A DNA stretch of 64,000 nucleotides from contig NZ_QPLK01000003.1 in NCBI RefSeq assembly GCF_003340565.1, positions 62,001 to 126,000 of the forward strand, written 5' to 3'. The notes under the pieces were generated by a model. The model was not told the origin of the DNA, made no database searches, and saw nothing but the letters and a program-made list of their open reading frames with translations. Of the stretch, positions 8,392 to 17,141 are shown one piece after another; the stretch's first letter is position 1; each line of letters begins with the position of its first letter. Position numbers and translations under genes: made by a program. Source of the stretch: Rhodovulum sp. 12E13 (GTDB taxonomy: Bacteria > Pseudomonadota > Alphaproteobacteria > Rhodobacterales > Rhodobacteraceae).

Positions 8392-9243
8392 ATGCCGAAA
8401 AGAAGTTTCGCCCTCTTCCTGGCCCCGCTCGTCGCCGCCCTGACGGCGCTCGCCCTCGTCGTGCCGCGGCCTGCCGCCGCGTGGGAGATCGACGGGATGG
8501 AGGTCGACGTGGAGCTCGTGCTCGCGGTCGACGTCTCGCTGTCGGTCACCCCGCACGAGATGGATATCCAGCGACGCGGCTACGCCGAGGCCATCACCTC
8601 GCCCGAGGTCATGGCGGCGGTCCGGGCGGGCCTGCTCGGGCGGGTCGCGGTCACCTATGTCGAATGGGCCGGCGACGGCGCGCAGCGCACCCTCATCGAC
8701 TGGACCCTGATCGAGACGGAGGCCGACGCCGAGGCCTTCGCCGCCACGCTGCGCGACGCGCCCGGCACCTCGCTGCGGCGCACCTCGATCTCCAACGCGC
8801 TCTCCTACTCGGTCGGGTTGTTCACCAACAACGGCTATAGCGGCCTGCGCCAGGTAATCGACGTCTCGGGCGACGGGCCCAACAATTCGGGCCGCCCCGT
8901 GCTGGACGCCCGCGACGAGGCGATCGCCGCCGGCATCGTCATCAACGGCCTGCCGCTGATGACCTCCGAGGGGTATGGCGGCCGATGGGACCTGCCCGAC
9001 CTCGATCTCTACTATGCCGATTGCGTGATCGGCGGGCCGGGCGCCTTCGTCATCCCCGTCCGCTCGTGGGACGAGTTCGCCGGCGCGGTGCGGCGCAAGC
9101 TGGTGCTCGAGATCGCCGGCCTGACACCCGAGCCCGAGGCGCGGGTCTGGCGCGCGTCGAACCCGGCACCGGGCGGCTACGACTGCATGATCGGCGAAAA
9201 GATCTGGGATCGCGCGATCTGGAGCGGCAGCGGCACGCCCTGA
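8392..9243 (+). CDS. Secreted DUF1194 (von Willebrand A-like) protein
   Basis: A 283-residue protein with a Sec signal peptide (residues 1-29, MPKRSFALFLAPLVAALTAL then a cleavage-like AAAWE). The mature part is a VWA-like fold: LVLAVDVSLSVTPHEMDIQR holds a DxSxS metal site, and VIDVSGDGPNNSGRP is the second conserved block of DUF1194. The family is widespread in Rhodobacterales and is predicted to be periplasmic; function unknown. It is probably a single-gene unit; the 213-nt gap from dnaB and 139-nt gap to alr give room for its own promoter. An in-frame TTG at 8374 would add six residues. Confidence 0.9.
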   Translation: MPKRSFALFLAPLVAALTALALVVPRPAAAWEIDGMEVDVELVLAVDVSLSVTPHEMDIQRRGYAEAITSPEVMAAVRAGLLGRVAVTYVEWAGDGAQRTLIDWTLIETEADAEAFAATLRDAPGTSLRRTSISNALSYSVGLFTNNGYSGLRQVIDVSGDGPNNSGRPVLDARDEAIAAGIVINGLPLMTSEGYGGRWDLPDLDLYYADCVIGGPGAFVIPVRSWDEFAGAVRRKLVLEIAGLTPEPEARVWRASNPAPGGYDCMIGEKIWDRAIWSGSGTP

Positions 9244-9382
9244 AGCGTCCGGCATGCCGATACGCAGTCGGGACATCGCCATGCCATGCCGGGAGCAACG
9301 ACTTGCCGGGCGCAATGACCTGCCGGGCGATGCGATGCACGCTCTCCCTTGACTGTCTCCGCCCGGCTGTCAGAAGGCGGGC

Positions 9383-10429
9383 ATGGGCACGGGGCATCTC
9401 ACCATCGACCTTGCCGCGCTCGCCGACAACTGGCGTGCGCTCGACGCGGCCTCCGGCGCCGACGTCGAGACGGGCGCCGTGGTCAAGGCCAACGGTTACG
9501 GCCTTGGCGCAGGCCCGGTCGCGCGCACGCTCGCCCGTGCCGGCGCGCGGCGCTTCTTCATCGCCGTCGCCGAGGAAGGCCCGGCCCTGCGCGAAGTGCT
9601 CGGCGGCGGCCCCGACATCTACGTCTTCGGTGGCCACATGGCAGGCGATGCCGAGCTGATCCGCGAGCTCGGCCTGATCCCGCTGCTCAACTCCATCGAC
9701 CAGCTCACCCGCCACATCGAGGCTCTGCCCGGCCACCCCTTCGGCATCCAGCTCGACACAGGGATGAACCGGCTCGGCCTCGAACCGGAAGAGTGGCAGG
9801 CGGTGCGCGACATTGTCCTGAGCGCCGGCCCGGCGCTGCTGATGAGTCACCTGGCCAGCTCCGACGACCCCGACGCGGCGCAGAATGCCGCGCAACTCGC
9901 CACCTTCCGCGCGATGACCGACGGGACGGGCCTGCCGCGCTCGCTGGCGGCCACGGGCGGCACCCTGCTGGGCCCCGACTACCATTTCGAGCTGACACGG
10001 CCGGGCATCGGTCTCTACGGCGGCGCGCCGTTTACCGAGGGCAAGCCGGTGGTCTCGCTCTCCCTGCCGGTGATCCAGACCCGCCTTGTGCGCGCCGGCG
10101 AGGGCGTCGGCTACAGTGCCACCTGGACGGCCGATGAGGATACGCTCGTCGCCACGGTCGCCGCAGGCTACGCCGACGGGATGGACCGCGCGCTGTCGAA
10201 TACCGGCATGCTGTGGGCCGGCGACGTGCCCTGCCCGATCCTCGGCCGCGTCTCGATGGACCTGATCGGATGCGACGTCTCGGCGCTGGATCCCGTGCCC
10301 GAGGCCCTCGAGGCGCTCGGCCCGGCCCAGGGCATCGACGCGCTCGCCGCGGCCACGGGCACGATCGGCTACGAGGTGCTCACCACGTTCGGCCGCCGCT
10401 ACGCGCGCCGCTTCACGGGCCACGCATGA
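9383..10429 (+). CDS. alr: Alanine racemase
   Basis: PLP enzyme interconverting L- and D-alanine for peptidoglycan. It has 348 residues, slightly short for the family (about 355-370). The PLP lysine is Lys35 in [12 protein letters not shown], and the catalytic tyrosine is in the GVGYSATW segment. [11 protein letters not shown] and TRPGIGLYG are also family blocks. The stop overlaps the ATG of mlaE by 4 nt (ATGA), so alr heads an operon with a lipid-transport ABC system; both act on the cell envelope. Confidence 0.96.
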   Translation: MGTGHLTIDLAALADNWRALDAASGADVETGAVVKANGYGLGAGPVARTLARAGARRFFIAVAEEGPALREVLGGGPDIYVFGGHMAGDAELIRELGLIPLLNSIDQLTRHIEALPGHPFGIQLDTGMNRLGLEPEEWQAVRDIVLSAGPALLMSHLASSDDPDAAQNAAQLATFRAMTDGTGLPRSLAATGGTLLGPDYHFELTRPGIGLYGGAPFTEGKPVVSLSLPVIQTRLVRAGEGVGYSATWTADEDTLVATVAAGYADGMDRALSNTGMLWAGDVPCPILGRVSMDLIGCDVSALDPVPEALEALGPAQGIDALAAATGTIGYEVLTTFGRRYARRFTGHA

Positions 10430-11199
10430 GCCATCTTGCACGGCTCGGCGCCGCCGTGTTGTCGCTTCTGGCCGGCACCGGGCGGGTTGTCCTGTTCCTG
10501 CTGGCGGCGGCCCACGCGCTCGTCCGGCCGCCTTTCTACTTCAGCGAGCTTCGGCGGGCCCTTCTGAACATTGGATATTTCTCGCTTCCGGTCGTGGGGC
10601 TGACCGCCTTTTTCACGGGGGCCGCGCTCGCGCTGCAGATCTACGAGGGCGGCGCGCGGTTCAACGTCCAATCGGTCGTGCCCTCGATCGTGGCCATCGC
10701 CATCGTGCGCGAACTCGGCCCTGTCCTGGGCGGGCTGATGGTCGCCGCCCGCGTCGCCTCGTCCATCGCCGCCGAGATCGGCACGATGCGGGTGACCGAG
10801 CAGATCGACGCGCTGGTCACCCTCTCCACCGACCCGATGCGCTACCTCGTGGCCCCCCGCCTGCTCGCCGCCGTGATCGCGGTGCCGGCGCTCGTGGCGG
10901 TCGGCGACGCGATCGGGATCATGGGCGGATGGCTGGTGGGCACGTCGCGCCTCGGCGTCCCCTCTGCCGCCTACCTGCAGGCGACGCGCGACTTCCTCGA
11001 GGCGGGCGACGTGCTATCCGGCCTTGTCAAGGGCGCGGTCTTCGGCCTGATCGTGGCCCTCATGGGCTGTTATCACGGAATGAATTCCGATCGTGGCGCG
11101 CAGGGCGTCGGCCGGGCGACGACATCGGCGGTCGTCTCGTCCGCGATCCTCGTCCTTGCCGCCAACTACCTGATGACAGAAGTGTTTTTCAGCCCATGA
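10426..11199 (+). CDS. mlaE: MlaE-family ABC lipid transporter permease
   Basis: Inner-membrane permease of the Mla/Ttg2-type phospholipid transport system (MCE-associated). It has 257 residues with about five to six hydrophobic segments. The signature region reads [20 protein letters not shown], followed by [20 protein letters not shown], which is diagnostic for MlaE ([14 protein letters not shown]). It overlaps alr and mlaF by 4 nt each. The MCE-domain protein (mlaD) and mlaC/mlaB are not in this window. Confidence 0.93.
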   Translation: MSHLARLGAAVLSLLAGTGRVVLFLLAAAHALVRPPFYFSELRRALLNIGYFSLPVVGLTAFFTGAALALQIYEGGARFNVQSVVPSIVAIAIVRELGPVLGGLMVAARVASSIAAEIGTMRVTEQIDALVTLSTDPMRYLVAPRLLAAVIAVPALVAVGDAIGIMGGWLVGTSRLGVPSAAYLQATRDFLEAGDVLSGLVKGAVFGLIVALMGCYHGMNSDRGAQGVGRATTSAVVSSAILVLAANYLMTEVFFSP

Positions 11200-11942
11200 T
11201 CCGGGTGGAAGGGCTTTGCAAGGCGTTCGGCGACACGCAGGTCCTCGACGGCGTCACGCTCGACGTGGCGACCGGCGAAAGCTGCGTGATCATCGGCGGT
11301 TCGGGTACCGGAAAGTCCGTTCTTCTCAAGTGTATCCTCGGTCTCGCCCGGCCGGATGCCGGCGCCGTCCTGCTCGACGGCGACTCCGTCACCCGCACGG
11401 GGCGCGAGGCCTTCCTGAGCAGATTCGGCATGCTTTTTCAGGGGGCTGCGCTGTTCGACTCGCTGCCGATCTGGGAGAATGTGGCCTTTCGCCTCCTGCG
11501 CGGCCCGCTCCGCCGCCCGCGGGCCGAGGCCCACGAGATCGCCATCGAAAAGCTGCGCCGCGTGGGGCTTTCTCCGGATATCGCAGACCTTTATCCGGCG
11601 GAGTTGTCGGGTGGCATGCAGAAGCGCGCAGGACTCGCCCGCGCCATCGCCGCCGATCCCGAGATCATCTTCTTCGACGAGCCCACCACCGGGCTCGACC
11701 CGATCATGGCCGGCGTGATCAACGATCTGATCCGCGGCATCGTGTCGGAGATGGGGGTGACCGCCCTCACCATAACGCACGACATGGGCTCGGTCCGCGC
11801 GATCGCCGACCGCGTCGCCCTGCTGCACGCAGGGACCGTGCGGTGGCAAGGCACTGTCGCAGAGATGGAGGCGACCGCAGACCCTTACGTGACACAGTTC
11901 ATCGAGGGCCGCGCAGACGGCCCGATCAGCGCCCTGCGCTAG
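11196..11942 (+). CDS. mlaF: MlaF-family ABC transporter ATP-binding protein
   Basis: ATPase partner of the preceding MlaE. It has 248 residues with Walker A in IIGGSGTGKSVLLKCILG, Q-loop LFQGAALFDSLPIWENV, the ABC signature LSGGMQKRAGLARAIA, Walker B EIIFFDEPTTGLDPI and the switch histidine in TITHDM. ALFDSLPIWENVAF is characteristic of the MlaF subgroup. The ATG overlaps the mlaE stop. Its stop codon shares the sequence CTAG with the stop of the convergent LysM gene, leaving no intergenic space. Confidence 0.95.
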   Translation: MIRVEGLCKAFGDTQVLDGVTLDVATGESCVIIGGSGTGKSVLLKCILGLARPDAGAVLLDGDSVTRTGREAFLSRFGMLFQGAALFDSLPIWENVAFRLLRGPLRRPRAEAHEIAIEKLRRVGLSPDIADLYPAELSGGMQKRAGLARAIAADPEIIFFDEPTTGLDPIMAGVINDLIRGIVSEMGVTALTITHDMGSVRAIADRVALLHAGTVRWQGTVAEMEATADPYVTQFIEGRADGPISALR

Positions 11943-13516
11943 TCCTCTTCGGCGATGTCGGGCAGATCGAAGATCTGGCCCGGATAGATCAGGTCGGGGT
12001 CACGGATCTGGTCGTCGTTGGCCGCGAAGATCTGGACATAGCGAAAACCGCTGCCGTAGCGATCCGCGGCGATGCCCCACAGGGTGTAGCCCGGCTGCAC
12101 GGTGATGACGCTGGCCCGCGCGGGGGTCTGCCCCGGAACCGGCGCCGCGCCGGCCTCGAGTTGGGCAAGCACCACCGGATCCTCCCGCTTGAACGGTGTC
12201 TCGAAGCGAGACACCACCTGGCCGGCAGGATCGAGCTGGTCGACGCGCAGCGTGTAGACGCCGCTCTGAACGTCGACAAGCGGCAGTCTCCACGACCCGT
12301 CTGCGGCGATCGGGGCGCTGTCGATGGCGGTGCCGTCGAGATACACGCGCACCGAGTCGACCGGCGGCGGCGGCGGAGCAGACCGCCCCTCGAGCAGCAC
12401 CGCGCCGTCTGCGGCGTAGCTGATGATGTCGACGATCACGCGGTCGATCGACCGGCCGCGCGGCGCGGAGGGCTGGAGCATCCGCACCCCGTCGCTGTCG
12501 GCAAGCAGCACTGCAGGCGCCCGGACGGCGGCTGTCACGCCCCTTGCCACCTCTGCCTGCGGAGCGACACGGCTCGGGGATTGTGTCGTGGTGCCAGCCA
12601 CTTGAGCCGCCCCGTCCGAGCGTGGGGTCACGGCCGGGGCCGCAGCGCTCCGGGCCACGGTTTCGCCCGCCTTGCCAGCCGCCTGCGGTGCGATCCTCAC
12701 AGGTGCGGCCGGCGCAGCGGAGTCAGGGCTGGTGTTGCCTGTTTCGTCACTGCCGACAGGGACTTGCGGCGTGGAGTCGATGTCTGCTGAAGGGGCAGGG
12801 TCGGGGAGCTCGACGGAGGCAATTTCCTGCATGTCTTCAGCGGTTTGCGGGTCGGGCTCGGCGTCGGCAACAGGCGGCGCGATCACCACCGAACCGTCGG
12901 CGCGGCGTTCCTCGCCGTCTTCCCCGATCGCCACGAGATCGAGCACCCGGCCCTGGCCATCCTGCGGCAGATCGACGAAGAGCACGAAGCCGCCCTGCGC
13001 ATCGGCCCGCCCCACGGCGGCCTCGGCGCCGTCGATATCGATCCGCACCTGCTCTCCCGGCCTCGCGGTGCCGGCCACCAGAACCGAGCCGTCGGGCTCG
13101 GCGCGCACGAGATCGAAACGTGGCGCGGGGGCCGTGTCGGCCACTTCGGGCACCGGAGGGGCGCCCTGTGCCTCGGGCGCCGCGAGGGTCGACGTGAGCG
13201 GTCCGGGGCCCGGCGGTGCCCCCGGCGGCGCGAGCCGCACCGGCCCGGCGGACATCTCCGGCACGGGCGCCCCCCCCCGCGGCGAGGGCGCAGGCGACGT
13301 GACGGGTGGCGAGACAGCGACGGCGACATCGGGCGCGAGCTCGGAGACGGGCTCCGAGACGGGCTCCGCTCGAGACGTCGCGGCGTCCGGGTCCGGCGGC
13401 GAGACACGCACGACCCCGGTGCCGAACACGCCATACACGGCGCCGGCCGCAACGGCGACGCCCACCACGCCGCCCAGAACGGGCCGCGCCAACACGCTCC
13501 ATTCGAGCCTCGCCAT
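11939..13516 (-). CDS. LysM-domain envelope protein with long Pro/Ala-rich spacer
   Basis: A 525-residue protein. Residues about 11-32 (PVLGGVVGVAVAAGAVYGVF) form one membrane anchor, followed by a Pro/Ala/Glu-rich periplasmic linker. Two Ig-like blocks follow: one near residues 130-215 (DGSVLVAGTARPGEQVRIDIDGA), another near 370-440 (DGAVLLEGRSAPPPPPVDSVRVYLDG). The C-terminal LysM (about 470-525) reads ITVQPGYTLWGIAADRYGSG then YPGQIFDLP, binding peptidoglycan. Start at MARLEWS, with GGGGAT upstream; longer in-frame starts lack homology. This is a typical Rhodobacterales LysM protein of unknown exact role. Confidence 0.88.
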   Translation of the reverse strand: MARLEWSVLARPVLGGVVGVAVAAGAVYGVFGTGVVRVSPPDPDAATSRAEPVSEPVSELAPDVAVAVSPPVTSPAPSPRGGAPVPEMSAGPVRLAPPGAPPGPGPLTSTLAAPEAQGAPPVPEVADTAPAPRFDLVRAEPDGSVLVAGTARPGEQVRIDIDGAEAAVGRADAQGGFVLFVDLPQDGQGRVLDLVAIGEDGEERRADGSVVIAPPVADAEPDPQTAEDMQEIASVELPDPAPSADIDSTPQVPVGSDETGNTSPDSAAPAAPVRIAPQAAGKAGETVARSAAAPAVTPRSDGAAQVAGTTTQSPSRVAPQAEVARGVTAAVRAPAVLLADSDGVRMLQPSAPRGRSIDRVIVDIISYAADGAVLLEGRSAPPPPPVDSVRVYLDGTAIDSAPIAADGSWRLPLVDVQSGVYTLRVDQLDPAGQVVSRFETPFKREDPVVLAQLEAGAAPVPGQTPARASVITVQPGYTLWGIAADRYGSGFRYVQIFAANDDQIRDPDLIYPGQIFDLPDIAEED

Positions 13517-13622
13517 GCACATCCCCAAGGCACGCAAGCCGACCGATGCTGAGGGCGGTTGTGGCCCTCGGTCAATATCGCTAAGGCACCACAAGATATT
13601 GAGCAAGAAGGATGTTGCCGCC

Positions 13623-14198
13623 ATGCCCCACGGGATCTTCTCGGTGTGCGTCTATTGCGGGTCGCGCGACGGGGCCGACCCTGCCTTCGCCGCCGATGCC
13701 GAGGCCGTGGGCGCCCTGCTGGCGACGCGCGGCTGGCGGCTGGTCTATGGGGCGGGCGATGTCGGGCTCATGGGGCGCGTGGCGCGCGCGGCTCAGGCGG
13801 CGGGCGGGGTCACGCTGGGCGTGATCCCCGAGCACCTGATGGCGCGCGAGGTGGGCAAGCGCGACCTCGACACGCTGGTGGTCACCGAGACGATGCACGA
13901 GCGCAAGAAGGTGATGTTCATGAATGCCGACGCGATCGTGGTGCTTCCGGGCGGCGCCGGCACGCTGGACGAGCTGTTCGAGGCGCTGACCTGGCGCCAG
14001 CTCGGCCTGCATGACAAGCACGTCTTTCTCTTGAACACAGCGGGTTACTGGGATCCGTTCACCCATCTTCTCAAGAGCGTCGTGACCGCCGGATTCGCCG
14101 GGCCCGAGCTTGCGCGGATGGTGACGGTGGCGGGATCGGTCGCGGCGCTCGGCGACGCGGTCGACTTCGTCGCCGCCTCGCACGGGCATGATGCCTGA
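13623..14198 (+). CDS. LOG family protein (Rossmann fold, TIGR00730)
   Basis: A 191-residue protein with the LOG signature PGGAGTLDELFEALTW and the upstream SVCVYCGSRDG nucleotide-binding loop. Characterised members cleave cytokinin ribotides or other nucleotide 5'-monophosphates at the N-glycosidic bond; many bacterial members are annotated as lysine decarboxylase by mistake. It reads from a region divergent from the LysM gene (106-nt gap) and converges on olsA (9-nt gap). Substrate unknown here. Confidence 0.92.
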   Translation: MPHGIFSVCVYCGSRDGADPAFAADAEAVGALLATRGWRLVYGAGDVGLMGRVARAAQAAGGVTLGVIPEHLMAREVGKRDLDTLVVTETMHERKKVMFMNADAIVVLPGGAGTLDELFEALTWRQLGLHDKHVFLLNTAGYWDPFTHLLKSVVTAGFAGPELARMVTVAGSVAALGDAVDFVAASHGHDA

Positions 14199-14207
14199 GG
14201 CGGCCGC

Positions 14208-15110
14208 CTAGCCGGTCTCGCGGCCGAGCCCCGCGCGCCGTAGCCCCGCGCGCACGTCCGCCTCGCAGGCCGCGGCAAGGGCCTTGCGGTCGGCCATGCC
14301 CGAGACGCGGTGCGGCGGATGGTAGGTGACGGTCACGCGGCCCTGCCGAGGCAGCGCCAGCACCTGCAGGAAATGCGGCGCGAAATCCATGTCGCCCCAC
14401 CAGGCGTAGACACGTCGGTCGAGGCCCGGCGGGGCCTCGTATTCCACCGTGATGGGTTGCACCTGCGCAGCATTCTTCACGCGCGGGTCCAGGAGCGCGG
14501 CAAACAGGGTCGGCTTGAAGCGCAGCACGCGCTTGCCGTCGCTCGACGTGCCCTCGGGAAAGAACAACGGCCGCTGCCCCAGGGCGATGCGCTCCACCAG
14601 TTCGGCCGCCTGTTGCGCGGCCTCGGCCCGGTCGCGGCGGAAGAACAGCGTGCCCGCCCCGCGTGCGAGCCAGCCGATGCCGGGCCAGCGCGCCACCTCG
14701 GCCTTGGCCACGAAGATCACCCGGTCGGAGGCGCCGAGCGCGAAGATGTCGAGCCAGCTCGCATGGTTGGCGACCGCAGCGCCGATGCCATCGATCGGCC
14801 GGCCGCGCACCGTGCGGCGCAAGCCGACGATGCGGCAGGAGGCGACGAAGGCGATCTGCGGGATATGGGCGGTGACCGGGCGGCGCAGGCCCGCGAGCGG
14901 CGCCTCCACGAGGCGTATGGCCAGCAGCACGGCCATGCCGCCGAAGAGAACGACAAGGAGAGCGAGCGCCCGCACCGCCACCCGCGTCCAGTCGAGCGGA
15001 CCCAGCCGGCGCGGCGCGGGTAGCGGGTCCGTCCCGATCCAGGTCGGGCCGCGGAAGCCGCCGGCGTCGGGCCGGGACAGGGCCTCGGCCCTCTCGTCGG
15101 ACATGCTCAT
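14208..15110 (-). CDS. olsA: Lyso-ornithine lipid acyltransferase (PlsC family)
   Basis: A 300-residue 1-acyl-glycerol-3-phosphate-acyltransferase-like enzyme. The HX4D catalytic motif is in NHASWLD, and the substrate-binding block in FPEGTSSDGKRVLRFKPTL. A membrane segment at about residues 45-65 (VAVRALALLVVLFGGMAVLL) anchors it. It overlaps olsB by 4 nt, and that pairing is what assigns it to OlsA, which acylates lyso-ornithine lipid to give ornithine lipid, rather than to PlsC. Ornithine lipids are phosphorus-free membrane lipids. Confidence 0.9.
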   Translation of the reverse strand: MSMSDERAEALSRPDAGGFRGPTWIGTDPLPAPRRLGPLDWTRVAVRALALLVVLFGGMAVLLAIRLVEAPLAGLRRPVTAHIPQIAFVASCRIVGLRRTVRGRPIDGIGAAVANHASWLDIFALGASDRVIFVAKAEVARWPGIGWLARGAGTLFFRRDRAEAAQQAAELVERIALGQRPLFFPEGTSSDGKRVLRFKPTLFAALLDPRVKNAAQVQPITVEYEAPPGLDRRVYAWWGDMDFAPHFLQVLALPRQGRVTVTYHPPHRVSGMADRKALAAACEADVRAGLRRAGLGRETG

Positions 15111-15925
15111 CCGGCCGTGCCGTCGTAGAGGGCGCGGGTGCGCTCGTCGATGCGGCTCACGTCCATCACGAGGCAGATATCGGTGGTGTTGAAGGGCCGG
15201 TCGACCCAGGCGCCCTGCCCCACATATCCGCCGAGGCGCAGATACGACTTGATGAGCGCGGGGATCGCCCGCGCCGCGGCGCGCCGGTCAACCTGATCGT
15301 AGGGCATCAGGTCCATCGTGACGGCCTCGGGCGGGCGGGCCGTGACGCGCAGGGGCTCGGGCGCAAGGTGCTTGTGGTGGAGGAAGGCGAGCGGATGCGC
15401 GAGCGCGTCGACATCGGTGCCATGGAAGCTCGCCACCCCGAACAGGATTTCGGCACCTTCCTCGGACACGTAGGCGGCGAGGCCGCGCCAGAGATGGAGC
15501 AGGCCCAGCCCGCCGCGGTATGCGGGGTGAATGCAGGAGCGGCCCAGCTCGAGCAGCCGTCGGCCCGTCGCCTCGAGCGGGGAAAGATCGTATTCGTCAG
15601 CGCAGTAGAAGCCGCCGGCAGCCGCGGCCCGCGCGCCCGGCATCAGCCGGTAGGCGCCCACCACGTGATCGAGCCGCGCCTCGTCGCGCGCGGGATCGAC
15701 GAGCACGAGATGGTCGTAATGCGGGTCGTAGAGATCGCGTTCGAAGCGGTGCGCGTGATCCACGAGCGGGCCGTCGCCGCCGAGCTCGGCCACGAAGACC
15801 TCGTAGCGCAGGCGCTGCGCGCCGAGCAGGTCAGCCTCGCGCACGGCCCGCCGGACCTCGAGCTCGGGGCCGGGTCGCGGAGCGGGCGACGGCCCGCTGC
15901 GGGCATGCATCGGCGGGGCGGGCAT
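15107..15925 (-). CDS. olsB: L-ornithine N-alpha-acyltransferase
   Basis: First enzyme of ornithine-lipid synthesis, transferring a 3-hydroxyacyl chain to ornithine. It has 272 residues with a GNAT-like OlsB fold: LRYEVFVAELGGDG near the start, GRSCIHPAYRGG, and LFGVASFHGTD are family blocks. The stop/start overlap with olsA (ATGA) makes an olsBA operon. The start ATG at 15925 (MPAPPMHARSG) has AGGAGA about 12 nt upstream, a little far. The frame stays open upstream to 16183, but that stretch has no homology. The 283-nt gap to the DUF3553 gene presumably holds the promoter; I see no clear -35/-10. Confidence 0.9.
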   Translation of the reverse strand: MPAPPMHARSGPSPAPRPGPELEVRRAVREADLLGAQRLRYEVFVAELGGDGPLVDHAHRFERDLYDPHYDHLVLVDPARDEARLDHVVGAYRLMPGARAAAAGGFYCADEYDLSPLEATGRRLLELGRSCIHPAYRGGLGLLHLWRGLAAYVSEEGAEILFGVASFHGTDVDALAHPLAFLHHKHLAPEPLRVTARPPEAVTMDLMPYDQVDRRAAARAIPALIKSYLRLGGYVGQGAWVDRPFNTTDICLVMDVSRIDERTRALYDGTAG

Positions 15926-16208
15926 CGGCGTGGCGCGTCTCCTCTCGTGTCGCGGGCCGGGGGCTCGGCGCGGCCTGCGGCCGGGCGGGGCCACCCCCGC
16001 GTCGCGGCCCGGCCCCGCATAGGCGCTGCGGCCCCCCCTGTCCACCGAGGCGACGGCCTTCGGCGCACGCGACGATAGGGCGCGCGGGCACCTGTCACTT
16101 CCCCAAAAAGCGCGAATTGTCTCGCGGCGCAAACTCTCGTTAAGGTTGAAAGCGGAAACTGGAGCACGAACGCTGCAAGACATGACCGCGGGCTGCGCGG
16201 CCGCCCGG

Positions 16209-16397
16209 TCACTCCTGCACAGGAAGGAGAGCGATGCGACGCCCGTCCACCACCACCTTGCCCTCGTTCTCGAAGTTCACCGTGATGCGGTACCCGATGC
16301 GCGACTGGACCTGTCCCAGCCCCCACTCCTCGGCCTCGGGGTGGCGCACCAGCGCGCCCGGCTCGAGAAAGGCGTTGAGATCCATCGCGTCGGTCAT
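16209..16397 (-). CDS. DUF3553 small protein
   Basis: A 62-residue protein. LEPGALVRHPEAEEWGLGQV followed by ITVNFENEGKVVVDG matches DUF3553, a small Tudor/SH3-like domain also found at the C-terminus of PcrA/UvrD helicases, where it contacts RNA polymerase. A stand-alone copy could bind RNAP or nucleic acid; this is inference. The start ATG (MTDAMDL) has GGAG 6 nt upstream. It is divergent from chpT with only 39 bp between start codons. Confidence 0.85.
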   Translation of the reverse strand: MTDAMDLNAFLEPGALVRHPEAEEWGLGQVQSRIGYRITVNFENEGKVVVDGRRIALLPVQE

Positions 16398-16436
16398 GGG
16401 GTGCTCCGGCCCGGCCACATGCACGGGAGATGGGGC

Positions 16437-17051
16437 ATGAACGCCGAGTTTCCAATCGAGGAGGTCGATCTGACGGCGCTGATCGGCTCGCGCATCTGCC
16501 ACGATCTCGTCAGCCCCGTCGGCGCCATCGGCAACGGCGTGGAACTGCTCGGAATGACCGGCGACGGCACAGTGTCGGCCGAGCTCGACCTCGTGCGAGA
16601 AAGTGTCGACAACGCTCAGGCACGGCTGCGCTTTTTCCGCATTGCCTTCGGTCAGGCCGGCGACGACCAGGAGGTGGGCCGCGCCGAGGTTCTCGGCATC
16701 CTGACCGAGCTCTACAAGGGCGGTCGCCTCAAGGTGCACTGGGCGGTCGATGCCTCCTGCCAGCGCCTCGAGGTCAAGCTCGCCTTCCTGCTGCTGCAAT
16801 GCCTCGAAAGCGCGATGCCCTATGGCGGTCAGGTGCATATCAGCCGGGGGGCGGCGGGCTGGCGCCTGCGCGGCGAGGCCGAGAAGCTGAGACTGGAGCC
16901 GATGCTGTGGGAAGCGCTGTCGAGCGGGGCCGTGCCCGCCTCGCTGCGGCCGAGCCAGGTGCATTTCGGCCTTGTGCCGCAGACGGTGCGGCAGCTGGGC
17001 ACGGGTCTGTCGATCGAGATCGACGAGCGCGCGGTAACCCTCGCCGCCTGA
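16437..17051 (+). CDS. chpT: Histidine phosphotransferase ChpT
   Basis: Phosphotransfer protein of the CckA-ChpT-CtrA phosphorelay that governs motility, cell cycle or gene-transfer-agent genes in alphaproteobacteria. It has 204 residues. The phospho-accepting histidine is in LIGSRICHDLVSPVGAIGNG, followed by a degenerate HATPase-like domain (KLAFLLLQCLESAMPYGG). The start ATG has GGGAGA upstream. It is divergent from the DUF3553 gene with 39 bp between starts, so each promoter must lie in or overlap the other's 5' end. CckA and CtrA are not in the window, but a CtrA-like box is seen before dprA. Confidence 0.94.
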   Translation: MNAEFPIEEVDLTALIGSRICHDLVSPVGAIGNGVELLGMTGDGTVSAELDLVRESVDNAQARLRFFRIAFGQAGDDQEVGRAEVLGILTELYKGGRLKVHWAVDASCQRLEVKLAFLLLQCLESAMPYGGQVHISRGAAGWRLRGEAEKLRLEPMLWEALSSGAVPASLRPSQVHFGLVPQTVRQLGTGLSIEIDERAVTLAA

Positions 17052-17141
17052 GCTGCCTCCTTTCGGCGTGCGCCTTCCCTCCGCGCGCCGCCCCGCGGCC
17101 CGGCCGCCGCTCCCCGGCCCGGGCCGCGGGCCGTGAAAGGC

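Noticed and set aside
9285-9345. Imperfect repeat of TTGCCGGGCGCAATGACC type between the DUF1194 gene and alr
   Set aside because: Two short imperfect copies only; no further copies or structure, probably chance.
13623-14198. Lysine decarboxylase
   Set aside because: The PGGxGTxxE motif marks the LOG/nucleotide-cleaving family; the decarboxylase label in databases is a known misannotation.
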